Source of the DNA: Desulfuromonadaceae bacterium
GTDB lineage: Bacteria > Desulfobacterota > Desulfuromonadia > Geobacterales > Pseudopelobacteraceae
Assembly (NCBI GenBank): GCA_028687585.1
Contig: JAQTZV010000028.1
Coordinates: 1 to 64,000 of the forward strand
Reading direction: 5' to 3'
DNA length: 64,000 nt
Below the pieces are notes generated by a model. That model was not told where the DNA came from. It did not search any database and saw only the letters and a list, made by a program, of their open reading frames with translations. A program made the position numbers and the translations under genes. Within the stretch, counting starts at the first letter, position 1. Each line of letters begins with the position of its first letter. Of the stretch, positions 1 through 8,049 are shown piece after piece.

Positions 1-38
1 GATAGTCTGGCTGACCAGTCGGGTGAATTATCCGCCAT
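1..38 (-). CDS. Start of an unidentified gene running off the left edge
   Basis: On the minus strand an ATG at 38 is preceded by a strong AGGAGG ribosome-binding site (plus 46-51) and opens a frame without a stop to the window edge. The twelve visible residues read MADNSPDWSARL. That is too short to identify the product. It lies next to a truncated insertion-sequence gene, so a transposase-related gene is possible, but this is inference. Confidence 0.3.
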   Translation of the reverse strand, partial: MADNSPDWSARL

Positions 39-65
39 CTACTGACCTCCTGAGTGAATTGTCAA

Positions 66-389
66 CTACAGGGGCAGCATAGCGGGAAAATCAGTGGGGA
101 GATAGATGGTGCTCGGTTGACGGTTACGAGCATACCGCTTATGGCCAGCAAGAACTGACAGTACAAGAGTTCCCAGAACATCACGGACATTTGGTGCATT
201 CGGGCTTGTATAGCGAAGTGGGCAGTCAGAAACAAAAGATTCGAACAGACCGCTGGCTTTCAAAAACTCGATAAAAAACGGTAACTGACCAAATGGTGTG
301 ACTTCAGCATTGGGGTCCCATTCGACATGAATGCGACCGGCAAAGGTATCAACAGGAATGCGCGAAGCACGATTATTACATTCACCCAT
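66..389 (-). pseudogene. Truncated IS1380-family transposase (N-terminal fragment)
   Basis: The 107-residue frame starts at an ATG at 389 with a good AGGAGG site just upstream. Its first 94 or so residues look like the N-terminus of IS1380-type DDE transposases (RIHVEWDPNAEVTPFGQLPF, then a VRDVLGTLVLSVLAGHKRYA-like stretch). These proteins normally exceed 400 residues. After the GHKRYA motif (about plus 130) the similarity I recognise stops and the frame ends 20 residues later, so the gene is broken and its catalytic core is missing. The break is probably a junction with another element, since a different gene begins just to the left. It is a relic inside the accessory island. Confidence 0.6.
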
Positions 390-857
390 TTGGTGAACCT
401 CCTGATCTATGATTGCAACACAATATCAGGAGGTTGGAACAAAATCAAAGGGTCAACTGCTTTTTATAGGATCAAGGGCTGACATAGAATATAACCAGAA
501 AAAGGCAGGCGAGCTCATGCAGCAACATCAGTAGAGAGTATGTGCGGCAGGTGAAACTCTGGTCGCCCTTCGGGCTCCCTCGTTTCACCTGCCGCACTCA
601 ATAATTAAGAACGGGAATTATAGTTGTCGTTGATCGGGAAAAGTAGTTGACGTTCATCAGTTCCGCCGGTTGTTACTGTCCGGTATACTTTTAATCTGTT
701 GATAATTTAAGCAGTCAATATTCGAAAAGGCTCCAAGTTATTCTAGGCGTTTACTTAATCTGATGAAATTATGAAACCAAAAATAGAAAATTTTTTGTAT
801 CGGTTCTTTCTGCAACAAACTACACACATAGAAAAATAATACGTGAAAAAATAACAC
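390..857. other. Gene-free stretch between IS remnant and toxin-antitoxin operon
   Basis: No convincing coding frame is present. It contains the upstream leader of the truncated transposase, a large perfect hairpin at 542-597, and then AT-rich sequence leading to the xre/res promoter. It probably consists of insertion-sequence remnants, but no terminal inverted repeats of a known family could be identified by eye. Confidence 0.5.
542..597. repeat. Perfect 16-bp inverted repeat with nested hairpin
   Basis: The arm GTGCGGCAGGTGAAAC at 542-557 is exactly complementary to 582-597, with a 24-nt loop. Inside the loop GCCC-TTC-GGGC (565-575) can form a second small stem. There is no T-run directly after either arm, so it is not a standard intrinsic terminator. 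It looks like part of a mobile-element remnant. Confidence 0.7.
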
Positions 858-902
858 TTGACCACTGTCCTATTTGGTACTAAATTTGTACCAAATAGGA
901 CA
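858..902 (+). promoter_or_regulatory. xre-res promoter with palindromic operator
   Basis: A TTGACC -35 element (858-863) and a TAAATT -10-like element (881-886) are separated by 17 bp. A perfect 15-bp inverted repeat, TGTCCTATTTGGTAC at 866-880 and its complement at 888-902 with a 7-bp centre, covers the spacer and -10 region. The placement predicts that the antitoxin downstream represses its own promoter by binding here. The symmetry is seen directly; binding is inferred. Confidence 0.7.
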
Positions 903-920
903 CTTAAAAAAGGGGTCACC

Positions 921-1337
921 ATGAGCAATCTTGCAATCATAAACACTGAAGAAGAACACGCATCTGATCTTGATTTTGATGAAAGTGAACGTTGCGACTT
1001 AGCAAAAGAAGTCACCAGTGTCTTTAAGGCATGGAAGCTTTCTACCGCTGAACAAGCTATGGTGCTTGGCATTACTACTGTTGGGAGGTCTACGATAACC
1101 AGATTTTCTCACGGATACCCTTTACCTCAAAACTATGACATTCTTTGGAGGGTTGGTAACCTGCTGGCGATTTTCTATCTACTCCGGTCTTATAATGTAA
1201 ACAATCCGGATAAAGCTGATAAATGGGTTACTACGCCTAACGTGGCAGTCAATGGGGCTAGACCCGTAGACTTGATGAAAAGCCCAAATGGTGTTGGCTC
1301 GATTCGGGCTTGGCTGGAGGCGTATGGCGCAAGATGA
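921..1337 (+). CDS. Xre/MbcA/ParS-type antitoxin of a RES toxin pair
   Basis: The product is a 138-residue antitoxin-like protein. The ATG at 921 was chosen over an in-frame upstream start at 858 because it follows an AAGGGG ribosome-binding site (about 909-914) and lies downstream of the operator palindrome; the longer start would place the operator inside the gene. The N-terminal half is a helix-turn-helix-like region (AEQAMVLGITTVGRSTITRF). The C-terminal tail (GARPVDLMKSPNGVGSIRAW) has the DUF2384 toxin-binding form of MbcA/ParS antitoxins. It overlaps the downstream RES toxin start by 14 bp, which implies translational coupling. The family neutralises NAD+-degrading RES toxins and represses its own operon. 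Confidence 0.8.
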   Translation: MSNLAIINTEEEHASDLDFDESERCDLAKEVTSVFKAWKLSTAEQAMVLGITTVGRSTITRFSHGYPLPQNYDILWRVGNLLAIFYLLRSYNVNNPDKADKWVTTPNVAVNGARPVDLMKSPNGVGSIRAWLEAYGAR

Positions 1338-1959
1338 CCTGACAAGGTTTGTGTCAAAAAACACGAAATCGCCGAATCCTCTATGGAGAACCCAATCCGC
1401 CTATGAGTCAGATATTCTGCGCTCACAAACAATTGGCGTAAAGCCAACAGCAGCGGGTCTCCGGGCTATGGCGGCCACGGCTCCAGAAAATTATTTCTTT
1501 GGAATTTTCACCAGATTTGGAATGGGCACCTCCAGATGGTCGGACGGAACATTTCCTGTTTGGTACGGAGGGGATTCCGTTGTCACAGCATTACAGGAAT
1601 CGATGTACCATATAGGTAACGCCGCTGGTATACCCACGACTGACGAATATCGCTATTTAATTAACGTCAGTTGTGATTGCGATCTAATAGACACCGTAGG
1701 CTTGGAGAATCGTAACCGCTGGCTGGCATCTAATGACTACTCGGATTGTCAGCGACTTGGCAGGTATATACTACACCGTGATCATAGTGGGATAAGGTAT
1801 CAGTCCGCTAGGTCTAAAGGTGTGTGTGCCGCAATCATGAAGAGAAAAGTGCTTAAAAACCCTCAGATTGTGTCAGTGGTAACGCTCTCCCATAATGGCT
1901 CAATAATAAAGGCTATAAGTCAAGATGGGCAGGTATTAACATCAAGGCCAACTGAGTAA
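1324..1959 (+). CDS. RES-domain toxin
   Basis: A 211-residue protein if translated from the ATG at 1324, which overlaps the antitoxin stop; an in-frame start at 1288 also exists. RES toxins degrade NAD+ (known for the family) and carry conserved Arg, Glu and Ser residues. Here RWSDGTFPVWYGGDSVVTAL followed by QESMYH supplies the Arg and Glu, and GIRYQSARSKG supplies the Ser. The antitoxin-then-toxin order and the overlap are typical of Xre-RES modules. The pair may stabilise the island or act against phage; that role is inferred. Confidence 0.82.
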   Translation: MAQDDLTRFVSKNTKSPNPLWRTQSAYESDILRSQTIGVKPTAAGLRAMAATAPENYFFGIFTRFGMGTSRWSDGTFPVWYGGDSVVTALQESMYHIGNAAGIPTTDEYRYLINVSCDCDLIDTVGLENRNRWLASNDYSDCQRLGRYILHRDHSGIRYQSARSKGVCAAIMKRKVLKNPQIVSVVTLSHNGSIIKAISQDGQVLTSRPTE

Positions 1960-1984
1960 TTTCAGTAGCACTGTTATTCTTTAT

Positions 1985-2003
1985 TTCAACGGTCATTGCC
2001 ATG
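1985..2003. repeat. Left 19-bp direct repeat flanking the Wadjet operon
   Basis: TTCAACGGTCATTGCCATG at this site matches 18 of 19 bases with the copy at 7463-7481, in the same orientation. The two copies bracket the jetABCD operon, 79 bp beyond the jetD stop and 67 bp upstream of the jetA start. They may mark the ends of an exchanged cassette. Confidence 0.65.
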
Positions 2004-2081
2004 GTAAAATTTCCGTTAATGTGGGGTTTTCGGATTTCATGTTCGTCTTTTCCTGTTTGAGGGAAGCTATGCGTATATCAT

Positions 2082-2945
2082 CTAAATTGAAGTATCAATT
2101 AACAACGCCTCCTGTTCCAAGCCAACGCCATATCGATCCATCAACTCCACAACATAACGTATATCACTGTCGACATTTTTCCTCAGCCTCGCTAAAACGG
2201 CACTATTGTCAGACAATAGTTGAGCCTTTCCAAAGCGGATAAAAAGCTTTTCCAAATCAGCAGGACAGAAGAACTTCGCCCTATCCGGACAGGCGCTTTT
2301 GATTCTCAGATACTCATCCATGCCAACGGGGTCATAGTCAGGAAAATGAACCATTTCGGCTTCAATCATATCTGGAGATTTTAGCCAATCAAGGACATCA
2401 GCTCCGATTCTTCCTTCGGCATAGATTGCCAAATCAACGAAAGGGGCTATTTTTTCTATGTGCCAAAATGTTTCCAGGTTTTCCACCGTGCCAATTGTCC
2501 CATTACACTTCCAACCATCCATCGAATCCAGGCAAAGCGAAGCCACCCCGGCAATTCTGGTCCATTCTGCAACGGGTAACAGTGCCTCATTCTTTTCGAA
2601 AATACAGCCATTGAACCCGCGGACCAATACTATTGTCGGGTTCCTCCCAATCGCTTTTTTTGAGTCCCTGCGATCTGCTACAGCTTTACTTCTTGACGGA
2701 AGATCGCCTTTGTATCCTTCCAGTCCCGACGGGTAAAGTGACAGAATAAAAGTATTAAGAGCAGTCTGGTTTCTGACGATAAGGCAACGGCCGGCACCGG
2801 ATTTCACTTCATCGATAACATTGGCATCGAAAAGGCTTTGGAGGCGCCTCCGGTCGGTTGTTGATATACTGCTGGAAGGCAACGAGGACTTTTCCGATAG
2901 GATCGCAAGGTGTTTTGCCAATGAATCAACTGGGGCAGACTTCAT
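2082..2945 (-). CDS. jetD: Wadjet subunit JetD (Toprim nuclease subunit)
   Basis: 287 residues. JetD is the topoisomerase-VI/Spo11-like subunit that cleaves circular plasmid DNA after it is extruded by the JetABC SMC complex (known for Wadjet). The C-terminal half has a recognisable Toprim pattern: TVENLETFW with Glu155 as the likely metal-binding glutamate, a glycine-containing stretch near 177-188, and FPDYDPVGMDEY with Asp203 and Asp205. The N-terminal half would be the DNA-binding region. It is shorter than the roughly 380-residue JetD of better known Wadjet types, matching the small size of its partners. The start overlaps the jetC end by 20 bp. It is the last gene of the operon. Confidence 0.88.
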   Translation of the reverse strand: MKSAPVDSLAKHLAILSEKSSLPSSSISTTDRRRLQSLFDANVIDEVKSGAGRCLIVRNQTALNTFILSLYPSGLEGYKGDLPSRSKAVADRRDSKKAIGRNPTIVLVRGFNGCIFEKNEALLPVAEWTRIAGVASLCLDSMDGWKCNGTIGTVENLETFWHIEKIAPFVDLAIYAEGRIGADVLDWLKSPDMIEAEMVHFPDYDPVGMDEYLRIKSACPDRAKFFCPADLEKLFIRFGKAQLLSDNSAVLARLRKNVDSDIRYVVELMDRYGVGLEQEALLIDTSI

Positions 2946-5640
2946 CGGTCTCCTCCCGATGGATTCTTACCAAAGCACTTGAATCGAGAATGAGCCGACC
3001 GCCATTATCCTTGAGGAAATAGATATTATCGGCGGCGTCCATCGCTTCCGGGCTTGCAAGAACCGGGGTAAAACCCAATTGGAGCGACTGTTGAACGATT
3101 GCTCTGGCGTTGTCCTGGTCAAGACTCGACGCTTCGTCGAGGTAGTAGGGGATACTTACATCTTTCCGTTTGTCCAATAACCCCCGCAATAACATCAGGT
3201 TAATAAGCACCTTGATTGTTATCGTCGTACCGTTCGACTCGATGCTTTCCAGTTTTGGATACTCACGTTCTTTCCCGTCTGCCGTGGTCACGACAAATTT
3301 AAGCTCAAAGAGCTGGCGTAATTCGATACGACCCGATTTTCTCAGGAATTCACCAATAAGCCCGTATGCCTTACTGGTGTCCTGAGTGGATGCAAACAGA
3401 GGCGAATCCTCCTGACGGATGACATTTTTGAGCCATGGGACTAATTGGTCGTTCTCGTCAATCTCCAGACGCAGTCTCTGGAGATTTGAGACAGAAACCT
3501 TGGCCAGTTGGCGGTTAAGATCCTCAACCTTGCCTCTTAACCTATCCAGGTCATCAAGCATATTTTTGATAGAACTCTGCAATACTGCTGCGAGCCCGGA
3601 CCATAGCTTTTCCGCAGCTTCCTCTTTCTGGGCAAGGGCATCCAGTTCCTCCCCAAGAATCCGTATTGTCTCAGCCTCAGTACCGCCTTTACTTCGCCCA
3701 TATGTCCGATTATCGATTACCAGCAATCTGCTTCCCAATTTTCCATCAAGAATCTTCTGCCGATCAAATAAATCGAGATATAGGACATGCATGTCTTCGA
3801 ACAGATCGGGGAATTGAAGAGTCCTGCACAACGGCCATGACTGATCTGGGCTCTGTAAAGAACGGATTTGATCCAGATAGGTTTTTTCCTTCGCGTTGGC
3901 TTGCCCTATACGCACCTGTATCCCGTTACGCTCCTTGATTATTTCACTTTGCATTTGGCGAAGTTGCTCCATACGCTCTAGATGATGGGAACTCTTCTTT
4001 TCCAACTGATCATGTTCTTTCAGCCATTCTCTGGATTTGACCAGATTCTTCTGGTACTCCAGGAAACGGTGGCGGAGCAGTTGGTAACTTTCATGTTCCT
4101 GACTCAACGCCCTTTTTTGCTGAGTTAAAGTTTCAGACTCTTCCGCTGCAAGCAATATCATTTTATCTCGCGACACTGATTCTTCGAGACCCTTTATATT
4201 TTCAGCGATCAATGCCGGATCGGTATACTCATCGAGACACGGCGGGTCGAGCGACGCAAGAGACAATGTTATTGCGTCATCACTGTAAACTCCATCAGAC
4301 ATTTTGTCCGAGATGGCCAGGATTCGAGATTTCAGCTTAAATTCATCTTCAATATGCAAACCTTCATTGTCTAATTGAAGGCCGAGAACCTTGTGGTTCA
4401 GTATCCGGAACGCCTGTTTCAGAGCATCCTCACCGCACAACCCCTTGAGTCTTGTCGCTACAGTCAGCGAGATCCCTTCCAATAGTACCCTCTGTGTTGC
4501 CAGCTCTTTTTCCTGCGTCTTGATACGTGCGGCTACCCTGACAGCCGGTTCTTGCCCTGCAGACTTCAAACGATAATCGATCTCTTCGATTTGCAATCTG
4601 AGTTTAGTGATCTTGGCATCCTCGATGTCTGCAAGATAATCTTGAAATTCTGTCTTTTCCTGTTCAATTTTTGTAAGATCCTGCTTGAGTGCCCCCAATC
4701 GCTGGTCGAGAGACCTCATTAACTGTTCGGTCTCACGGTGCTCTTTCTTCGCTTCACCTTCCTTTTCCATGAGTTGTTCCAGTTGCAGGGTGAGCGTTGC
4801 CCGCGACTGAGCAAGTCCGGCCCGTATCCCATCCCAGGCTCCACTGATAGCGGCAAAGAGGAGCGGCAGATTACCGCGGACATCATTCCGTTCGGCAGCC
4901 AATAAGAGAGCCTGTCTGATGTCGTCAGCCACTGACTGCAGACCGCGTACATCGTCGGCCAGCCGCATCACCTTTTCAAACTGGCTCGAATAGTCAGTTT
5001 CAGGGTCTATGCTCTTCTGCTTGAATTCGGATTCATAGATATCGTAGAGAAAACATTTCAAGTCTTCCTGACTCAGATGAGCCAACCGGAGAAGGTTGCT
5101 GAATACTCGTCGAAACCGGCGATAGGCATCACTATCGCGGGTTGGAACCAAGCCGAGATGAACGCCATTGTTTTCACCGCTGCCGGTCAATGCCGCTTTT
5201 AACTGGTTCGGTTCCAGCTTTCGATAGTCCCTGCCTGCCAGAAGTCCCCGGATATCGTCTTCCTGTCGCATTTTGTCCGATTCATCAAGAAAGTCAGCGA
5301 TGTCGAACTTCCCCTGGTAACTGAAGCGCCTGAATTCGTAGCGTTTAAGCGGACCAAGTCCCTGAACTCCAACCACTCGGTAGCCGGTGGGTGTCAAGCA
5401 TTCGAATAGTATGTAGCTGTTCGGATCGGGAAAATAGTAGCGCCTGGTGGCGTCCATATCCCTGGAGAAGTGCATGTAGCGCTGGTCGTCAATATACAGA
5501 AACTGCAGGGCCGCTATCAGCGAGGTCTTTCCTACGTTGTTAGGCCCAACCAGGTGCAGCGGAAGGACGAGTTCCACTTCGCCGTAATCGTATTTGCCTG
5601 ACTTCAAAAAGATTAATCGAGTAGGCCCCACGACACTCAT
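2926..5640 (-). CDS. jetC: Wadjet subunit JetC (SMC/MukB-like ATPase)
   Basis: 904 residues. This is the SMC motor that extrudes DNA loops. The N-terminal ATPase half carries a Walker A motif GPNNVGKTS at residues 32-40. Two long, charged coiled-coil stretches surround a central hinge-like region (about 270-700). The C-terminal head has a Walker B motif YYLDEASSLD with Asp835 and Glu836. These are the hallmarks of SMC/Rad50/MukB proteins. The start overlaps the jetB stop (ATGA), showing tight coupling. It is smaller than the roughly 1,100-residue JetC of type I; the subtype cannot be assigned with confidence by eye. Confidence 0.9.
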   Translation of the reverse strand: MSVVGPTRLIFLKSGKYDYGEVELVLPLHLVGPNNVGKTSLIAALQFLYIDDQRYMHFSRDMDATRRYYFPDPNSYILFECLTPTGYRVVGVQGLGPLKRYEFRRFSYQGKFDIADFLDESDKMRQEDDIRGLLAGRDYRKLEPNQLKAALTGSGENNGVHLGLVPTRDSDAYRRFRRVFSNLLRLAHLSQEDLKCFLYDIYESEFKQKSIDPETDYSSQFEKVMRLADDVRGLQSVADDIRQALLLAAERNDVRGNLPLLFAAISGAWDGIRAGLAQSRATLTLQLEQLMEKEGEAKKEHRETEQLMRSLDQRLGALKQDLTKIEQEKTEFQDYLADIEDAKITKLRLQIEEIDYRLKSAGQEPAVRVAARIKTQEKELATQRVLLEGISLTVATRLKGLCGEDALKQAFRILNHKVLGLQLDNEGLHIEDEFKLKSRILAISDKMSDGVYSDDAITLSLASLDPPCLDEYTDPALIAENIKGLEESVSRDKMILLAAEESETLTQQKRALSQEHESYQLLRHRFLEYQKNLVKSREWLKEHDQLEKKSSHHLERMEQLRQMQSEIIKERNGIQVRIGQANAKEKTYLDQIRSLQSPDQSWPLCRTLQFPDLFEDMHVLYLDLFDRQKILDGKLGSRLLVIDNRTYGRSKGGTEAETIRILGEELDALAQKEEAAEKLWSGLAAVLQSSIKNMLDDLDRLRGKVEDLNRQLAKVSVSNLQRLRLEIDENDQLVPWLKNVIRQEDSPLFASTQDTSKAYGLIGEFLRKSGRIELRQLFELKFVVTTADGKEREYPKLESIESNGTTITIKVLINLMLLRGLLDKRKDVSIPYYLDEASSLDQDNARAIVQQSLQLGFTPVLASPEAMDAADNIYFLKDNGGRLILDSSALVRIHREETDEVCPS

Positions 5641-6182
5641 AAAGAAACCCCACTTTCCGCCTGTTTCAGGTCCGCTTGAAGGATTGAGTGGCAGATGTCG
5701 AAGAATCGGTACACCGGCGAACGAAACCGGAACGAACCACCTTTGCGCACGGCAAAACCGAATCGCTCCAGATGGTTTACTACCCCTTCAAGGCCGACAT
5801 GGTCTGCAACGCCACTCTCCTTCATGTAGATTCGATATCTCTCGGTAGAAAAGTGCGGCATGTCGGCAATGGTAAATTCCTTGGTGAGGATGCTTTCGGC
5901 AACTGGCTCTCCCTGCCCTTCAAGAAACTCCATCAATATGAAGATGAACAACGCCATCCGGGAGCTGGCGTCACTCAGAGTTTTTTCGCCTCGGAAATAA
6001 TAAAAGTCACGGGGATGCGCTTCAAGCTTGAATCCCAGACTATCAAAAAGCCTCTGGTATAGGTCGAAGTTATCATACATGGCATGATATTGATTGCCAT
6101 CTTCCGCACAGATATGCCTGCCGCGGCAGAGACGCTGGAATATCTCGTCAAGGAAAGGAAGCTCGCATGGGTTTTCAATCAT
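5637..6182 (-). CDS. jetB: Wadjet subunit JetB (MukE/kite-like)
   Basis: 181 residues. In Wadjet, JetB is the small winged-helix (kite) subunit bridging the kleisin JetA and the SMC JetC. The identification rests mainly on position, size and order: it lies between jetA and jetC with four-base ATGA overlaps at both ends. The C-terminal part (HVGLEGVVNHLERFGFAV then a basic strand) looks like a winged-helix module. Sequence alone would be weak, but the operon leaves little doubt. Confidence 0.85.
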   Translation of the reverse strand: MIENPCELPFLDEIFQRLCRGRHICAEDGNQYHAMYDNFDLYQRLFDSLGFKLEAHPRDFYYFRGEKTLSDASSRMALFIFILMEFLEGQGEPVAESILTKEFTIADMPHFSTERYRIYMKESGVADHVGLEGVVNHLERFGFAVRKGGSFRFRSPVYRFFDICHSILQADLKQAESGVSL

Positions 6183-7396
6183 CGAATTGCCTCAACAGCT
6201 AACGGACAGGCAAGAACCGTTATGCCGGGTAATTGGTATTTCTTTTCATCTCTGGAAAATGAAGCCGAGAATGAATCACTGCCGAATATGCGGCCATAAG
6301 CCCGAAGCAGTTCTGGGAACGGATATTCTTCATAGCTATCGAGAATCCATTGCAGAACGTCATTAACGGGGAGCGATTGTAGCAGCTTGTCTGTGAGTTC
6401 GTCAGGTGGGATAAACTGATGAGAAGGTTGTTGCGCTCCAAAGCTGATCACTGGAGGCTCTTGTGGTTGGTAGCCACGGACATTGTGCAGGTAAGCTTCA
6501 ATGTCCGTATTATCGAACAGCCCTTCGCGGAGTCTTCCGGCGTGAATCGCCAGTTCCGACTGCAGATTGAGACTTTTGATCCCTTCCTTGCCGATTCGTT
6601 CCAGTGCACGTGCTACGCCTCTTGCAAGTGAGCTGTCCTGTTTCAGGGAGGCATAGAGAGGCTCCACCTCATGCATGGACTCGTGAAAATCAGCCGTCAT
6701 ATCACGACGCAGCCTGACCAGGCGTACTGAGCATCGGGAAAACTCACGGTGCAATGCACCATCCAGCAGAAATTGCTCCGAACCATGCCTCAACAGCCTC
6801 TCAAGGTTATCAAGCGAGGAATCCATCGTTTTGCGAACATCGATGAGGTCTTTGAGCGGTTCCAGGTAATGCTTCCACAGATGGAGTATTTTTTCGAATC
6901 GCTCTGAAACCGTCCGCTTCTCTCTGTTCGACTTGACGGTCATCACCTCGCAGATGATCGCCTCGCGGTTGGCACGTGAATCCTGGCGAATCCGCTCCAT
7001 CGTTTCCGTTGTCTCGTCAAGCGCCCGTTCGATCATGCTGTGTTTGTCATCGCGAATGGCGAGGTCAAGAGCGGCCTGTGACCGTTCCAGTTCATCAAGG
7101 TATGCCTGTATTACGGCGGTAGAGGTAAGACGCTGTTCCTGGAGCAGGAAGCGAAACAGGATGGCAACCGTCCTGGTCATCTCGTAGCTGGCGGTTGCAT
7201 CGGGGAGTGGTTCGATTATCTTGAGGTTGATGAGCTTTTCAATAAGGGCGGCGGGAGATTCCAAACCTGTGCGGTGCCGCCTGATCAACTCGGTCAGTTC
7301 GGCGTCATTCATCCCGCCGATTCTGCGGAAAATATCGTGCAACAGAGAGTAATTCTGCGCCGCGAAGTTGAAGAAGGATTGTGGATTTATAGCCAT
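6179..7396 (-). CDS. jetA: Wadjet subunit JetA (MukF-like kleisin)
   Basis: 405 residues. JetA is the kleisin that closes the SMC ring and is the first gene of Wadjet operons. The N-terminus is helical and winged-helix-like (ELIRRHRTGLESPAALIEKL). Long amphipathic helices follow at 100-290, then a C-terminal domain (DELTDKLLQSLPVNDVLQWI) likely to contact JetC. Its stop overlaps the jetB start by ATGA. A TATAAT element at plus 7416-7421 lies 20 bp upstream of the ATG and could be the -10 of the operon promoter, although no good -35 is visible. Confidence 0.85.
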   Translation of the reverse strand: MAINPQSFFNFAAQNYSLLHDIFRRIGGMNDAELTELIRRHRTGLESPAALIEKLINLKIIEPLPDATASYEMTRTVAILFRFLLQEQRLTSTAVIQAYLDELERSQAALDLAIRDDKHSMIERALDETTETMERIRQDSRANREAIICEVMTVKSNREKRTVSERFEKILHLWKHYLEPLKDLIDVRKTMDSSLDNLERLLRHGSEQFLLDGALHREFSRCSVRLVRLRRDMTADFHESMHEVEPLYASLKQDSSLARGVARALERIGKEGIKSLNLQSELAIHAGRLREGLFDNTDIEAYLHNVRGYQPQEPPVISFGAQQPSHQFIPPDELTDKLLQSLPVNDVLQWILDSYEEYPFPELLRAYGRIFGSDSFSASFSRDEKKYQLPGITVLACPLAVEAIR

Positions 7397-7415
7397 GGAT
7401 AACCTATTTACGAAA

Positions 7416-7421
7416 ATTATA
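7416..7421 (-). promoter_or_regulatory. Possible -10 element of the jetABCD operon
   Basis: A perfect TATAAT hexamer on the minus strand lies 20 bp before the jetA start. No convincing -35 is present at 16-18 bp, so activity depends on other features or the match is chance. Confidence 0.35.
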
Positions 7422-7462
7422 TTCCCATCTTGTTCTATTTCGGCTTAAGGGTTACCAATATT

Positions 7463-7481
7463 TTCAAAGGTCATTGCCATG
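7463..7481. repeat. Right 19-bp direct repeat flanking the Wadjet operon
   Basis: TTCAAAGGTCATTGCCATG, one mismatch to 1985-2003. It lies between the jetA promoter region and the truncated end of the KAP NTPase gene at 7504, which is consistent with cassette exchange at this point. Confidence 0.65.
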
Positions 7482-7503
7482 AAAACGTTCTATTGTACTT
7501 TTA

Positions 7504-8049
7504 TTAAAATACGACCGCATCACTCCCAGCTAGCCGCTTCTGAATATACTTCTCAGTTGCATCGCCAAGTTTTTCTTCGAGAAGATCAGCCAGCTTATCT
7601 TTTATTTCAGCAAGGTCATTTATGCCTAATACCATTTTTCCAAAAGCATTAGCGGCCATCTTTGCGGCAGCCGGAAGCAATACGGTTCCGGTTTTCACAC
7701 AAGCATCACGAAAACTTACCCAACTCTCGTCGCCTTCGGACTTTTTAACAGCAGACAATATCTCCGCAGAAATCAATAAAAACGGATCATCAGTATAATC
7801 TTGCTCAAAGGCATCGAGAAAAATGGTTTTGTAGCCATTCACTTCCAGCTGTGCAGCCCAGTTGCTCCCGAAATAGGACTTCCCTTCTCCCCATGGTGCG
7901 TCTATAGCCATGACGCATCCGCTATTCAAACGGTCAATATACTGGGTAAGTCGATCTGCAAGTAGCTTACGTTCGAACTTATCATTACTGAACGGCTCAC
8001 CGTCTACGTACGCAGGTGGTCGATGATAGATTTGGTTGTCTTGGGTCAT
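7504..8049 (-). pseudogene. Truncated KAP-family P-loop NTPase
   Basis: 181 residues, where KAP NTPases usually have more than 450. The N-terminal region carries the family start (a FSNDKFERKLLADRLTQYI-like segment) and a Walker A loop in APWGEGKSYF. The rest of the ATPase (Walker B, membrane segments) is missing, and the frame ends abruptly after a short unrelated-looking tail. The ATG overlaps the stop of the upstream AlbA-type gene (ATGA), so the two were once co-translated. Truncation 23 bp from the direct repeat at 7463-7481 suggests that arrival of the Wadjet cassette removed the 3' part. KAP NTPases often occur in phage-defence loci. Confidence 0.7.

Noticed and set aside
755-1072. 105-residue minus-strand frame over the xre start
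   Set aside because: Overlaps the antitoxin gene, promoter and operator; no ribosome-binding site or domain.
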